Part shown: one piece after another, positions 61,743 through 62,745 of the stretch
Layout of the letters: each line of letters starts with the position of its first letter
Numbering within the stretch: position 1 is the stretch's first letter
Assembly (NCBI GenBank): GCA_030535875.1
Contig: JAUNRC010000006.1
Location: 1-62,745 of the forward strand
Length of the DNA stretch: 62,745 nucleotides
Source: Akkermansia sp.
Lineage (GTDB): Bacteria; Verrucomicrobiota; Verrucomicrobiia; Verrucomicrobiales; Akkermansiaceae
Direction of reading: 5' to 3'
The notes under the pieces: generated by a model
The model's database searches: none
The model's input: the letters and a program-made list of their open reading frames with translations, nothing else
What the model was told of the DNA's origin: nothing
Program-made: the position numbers and the translations under genes

Positions 61743-61778
61743 AAAAACCTCATTCGAGCTCAGGCCGATGGGGTTTTT
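61743..61778. terminator. bidirectional intrinsic terminator
   Basis: Arms 61743-61753 and 61768-61778 pair (one wobble or mismatch), starting A5 and ending T5. It lies between the converging HAD and lipoprotein genes. Confidence 0.72.
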
Positions 61779-61796
61779 CTTCTCTATTGAAACCGA

Positions 61797-62288
61797 TTAC
61801 TTATCCTGCCAGAGATATGACTTGTGAACATCTCGCAACTGCCCATCAACATAGAGCTCGATGCGCCAGGAAAGGACATCCCCGCGCTTAGCTCGCTCCG
61901 GCCCGTTGAACTCAAAGCGGTGCAATCTGATACCACGACCATCGCGCGGCGCTTCAATCTCCTGCTCCTGACGTTGTTCCTCCGAGGCGGTAAGTGCCTG
62001 AGTATAGCGCATCACCAACTTTGCAGGCTTCTCCGGCTCGGCATCATACCAGCGTACATAATAATAATCACCTACGCGCCGCTGACGCTCTTTTGCTGAC
62101 TCCGCACCATAGAGCAAATAGGCAGCATTGGCACGCAGCGGAGCCTCAGCCCACGCCGTTGACGGGTACCCTGCCCACTTCAAAGGAATGTCGGCCACCT
62201 CGTCAATATATGACATTTCCGCAGAATTACAGGCGGTAAAAAGGAAAGCCATCACCGAAGCCAGAAAAGATACCTTATGTATACGCAT
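61797..62288 (-). CDS. putative lipoprotein of unknown function
   Basis: A 163-residue exported protein. MRIHKVSFLASVMAFLFTAC is a signal with a lipobox-like end, Cys20. The mature part includes VGDYYYVRWYDAEPEKPAKLVMRYTQALTASEEQ and a beta-rich C-terminus (VLSWRIELYVDGQL) with no known family. It is monocistronic between a terminator and the tRNA, and its ATG is fixed by a leaderless-type promoter. Confidence 0.7.
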   Translation of the reverse strand: MRIHKVSFLASVMAFLFTACNSAEMSYIDEVADIPLKWAGYPSTAWAEAPLRANAAYLLYGAESAKERQRRVGDYYYVRWYDAEPEKPAKLVMRYTQALTASEEQRQEQEIEAPRDGRGIRLHRFEFNGPERAKRGDVLSWRIELYVDGQLRDVHKSYLWQDK

Positions 62289-62294
62289 GGCTCT

Positions 62295-62323
62295 ATTCAA
62301 CATCACCAAGTCTGTTTTGTCAA
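62295..62323 (-). promoter_or_regulatory. leaderless-type promoter of the last lipoprotein gene
   Basis: Minus strand: consensus TTGACA, 17 bp, TTGAAT, then 6 bases to ATG 62288. The -35 directly follows the terminator of the tRNA gene. Confidence 0.62.
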
Positions 62324-62326
62324 TGA

Positions 62327-62361
62327 AAAAGTCCGTTAAGGAGACACCTTAACGGACTTTT
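62327..62361 (-). terminator. terminator of the tRNA-Cys transcript
   Basis: A 15 bp perfect stem (62327-62341 with 62347-62361), loop AGACA, with T-runs on both sides; on the minus strand it lies 4 bases past the tRNA 3' end. Confidence 0.85.
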
Positions 62362-62364
62362 CAG

Positions 62365-62438
62365 AGGCGGGAGTGGGATTTGAACCCACGAATGTCGGTT
62401 TTGCAAACCGATGCCTTAGGCCACTTGGCTATCCCGCC
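62365..62438 (-). tRNA. tRNA-Cys (GCA)
   Basis: A 74-base cloverleaf. The acceptor stem GGCGGGA pairs with TCCCGCC, the anticodon loop TTGCAAA gives GCA (Cys), the T-arm contains GTGGGTTCAAATCCCAC, and the discriminator base is U, as expected for tRNA-Cys. The 3' CCA is not encoded. It has a promoter with TTGACT, 17 bp, TATACT directly upstream. Confidence 0.95.
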
Positions 62439-62457
62439 ATCGCGTGGTTGCGCAGAA

Positions 62458-62486
62458 AGTATACACAAAGAGCACCCGCTAGTCAA
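62458..62486 (-). promoter_or_regulatory. promoter of tRNA-Cys
   Basis: Minus strand: TTGACT, 17 bp, TATACT; about 20 bases before the mature tRNA 5' end. Confidence 0.8.
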
Positions 62487-62534
62487 GCTAATAATTTAAT
62501 TTTTCTTCAATTTTTGTTTTAATTTCAGAAAAAA

Positions 62535-62576
62535 CATTTACCGCCGCCCCATATATCAACGGAACGGCGGTAAATG
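62535..62576 (-). terminator. intrinsic terminator of the pckG-like gene
   Basis: A 12 bp stem (62535-62546 with 62565-62576); on the minus strand it is followed by TTTTTT. Confidence 0.85.
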
Positions 62577-62602
62577 AAATTAACTGCTAAGCAGCGAGGT
62601 CT

Positions 62603-62745
62603 TTAGTTAAACTTGGCAATGAGAGCCTGACGCTGAGCCTCAAGCTCGGCGGGCAGCTTGTCACCAACCATGTTGAACAGCTCGGTCTGAGACTCGAGCT
62701 CAGCCTTCCACTCAGACTCGGAAAGAGCCATGTTGGTGTTGAAGG
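62603..62745 (-). CDS. probable GTP-type phosphoenolpyruvate carboxykinase, C-terminal fragment
   Basis: Reading from the window's right edge on the minus strand, a frame ends LSESEWKAELES, then ELFNMVGDKLPAELEAQRQAL, then KFN and a TAA stop at 62603-62605. A closing helix of the GDKLPAEL type matches the C-terminal tail of GTP-dependent PEP carboxykinases. Codon choice (GAG, CAG, CTG, GCT) suggests high expression. Only 46-47 codons are in the window, so identity is a medium-strength inference. A terminator follows. Confidence 0.55.
   Translation of the reverse strand, partial: FNTNMALSESEWKAELESQTELFNMVGDKLPAELEAQRQALIAKFN

Overview
The window is about 62.7 kb of GC-rich (roughly 57 percent by eye), tightly packed bacterial chromosome. 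It comes from a Gram-negative, outer-membrane-bearing bacterium, as shown by LpxD, an OmpH/Skp chaperone, Lnt, an LptF/LptG-type permease and many lipoproteins. HPr kinase, GTP-type PEP carboxykinase, GatB, a DUF721/DciA-like protein and a lone [4Fe-4S] ferredoxin, together with a pair of distinctive tyrosine recombinases, suggest the Verrucomicrobiota, possibly Akkermansia-like. That placement is inference; no rRNA is present. I see no phage, CRISPR array, IS element or defence island. No gene-free stretch exceeds 300 bases.

Layout. 1-8.3 kb: MBL-fold hydrolase plus secreted protein (-), then ompH-lpxD, a lipoprotein-FAH hydrolase-sugar epimerase-pyrD series (+). 8.4-13.8 kb: peroxiredoxin, DUF5009 membrane protein, ankyrin protein, Cys-rich redox protein, BASS transporter and PgpH-like HD phosphodiesterase. 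13.9-20.2 kb: khpA-priA (+) facing a malic enzyme-Sel1 lipoprotein-rmuC operon (-). 20.3-27.5 kb: DciA-like and ferredoxin (-), membrane protein-lnt (+), and a secreted protein-gatB-umuC operon (-). 27.6-33.5 kb: trpB, a lipoprotein, hprK-nif3-rluD and a tyrosine recombinase. 33.6-43.4 kb: hisS, a secreted Sel1 protein, a 3D-domain protein, gltX, queA, thiC, M23 peptidase-nadD. 43.4-54.5 kb: dsbD, then a minus-strand block (phosphoesterase paralogues, LptF/G permease, HAD hydrolase; small lipoprotein-hflX-L,D-transpeptidase-comM; second tyrosine recombinase). 54.7-62.7 kb: thioredoxin-fold protein-hrpB, a potassium uptake pair plus HAD hydrolase, a lipoprotein, tRNA-Cys and the 3' end of a probable PEP carboxykinase gene.

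The most striking signal is in the initiation regions. At about fifteen genes on both strands, a sigma70-like promoter (TTGNNN, 16-18 bp, TANNNT) ends only 6 to 8 bases before the ATG, so the predicted transcript starts at or next to the start codon. These leaderless promoters drive housekeeping genes (gltX, hprK, thiC, dsbD) as well as hypothetical ones. Most other genes also lack a Shine-Dalgarno sequence; lptG-like, nadD and the peroxiredoxin are exceptions. I used this promoter geometry to choose several start codons.

Functionally the window is mostly envelope biogenesis (LPS, lipoproteins, periplasmic thiol chemistry, peptidoglycan remodelling), translation (GatB, HisS, GltX, QueA, RluD, HflX, tRNA-Cys) and genome maintenance (PriA, RmuC, UmuC, ComM, HrpB, DciA-like).
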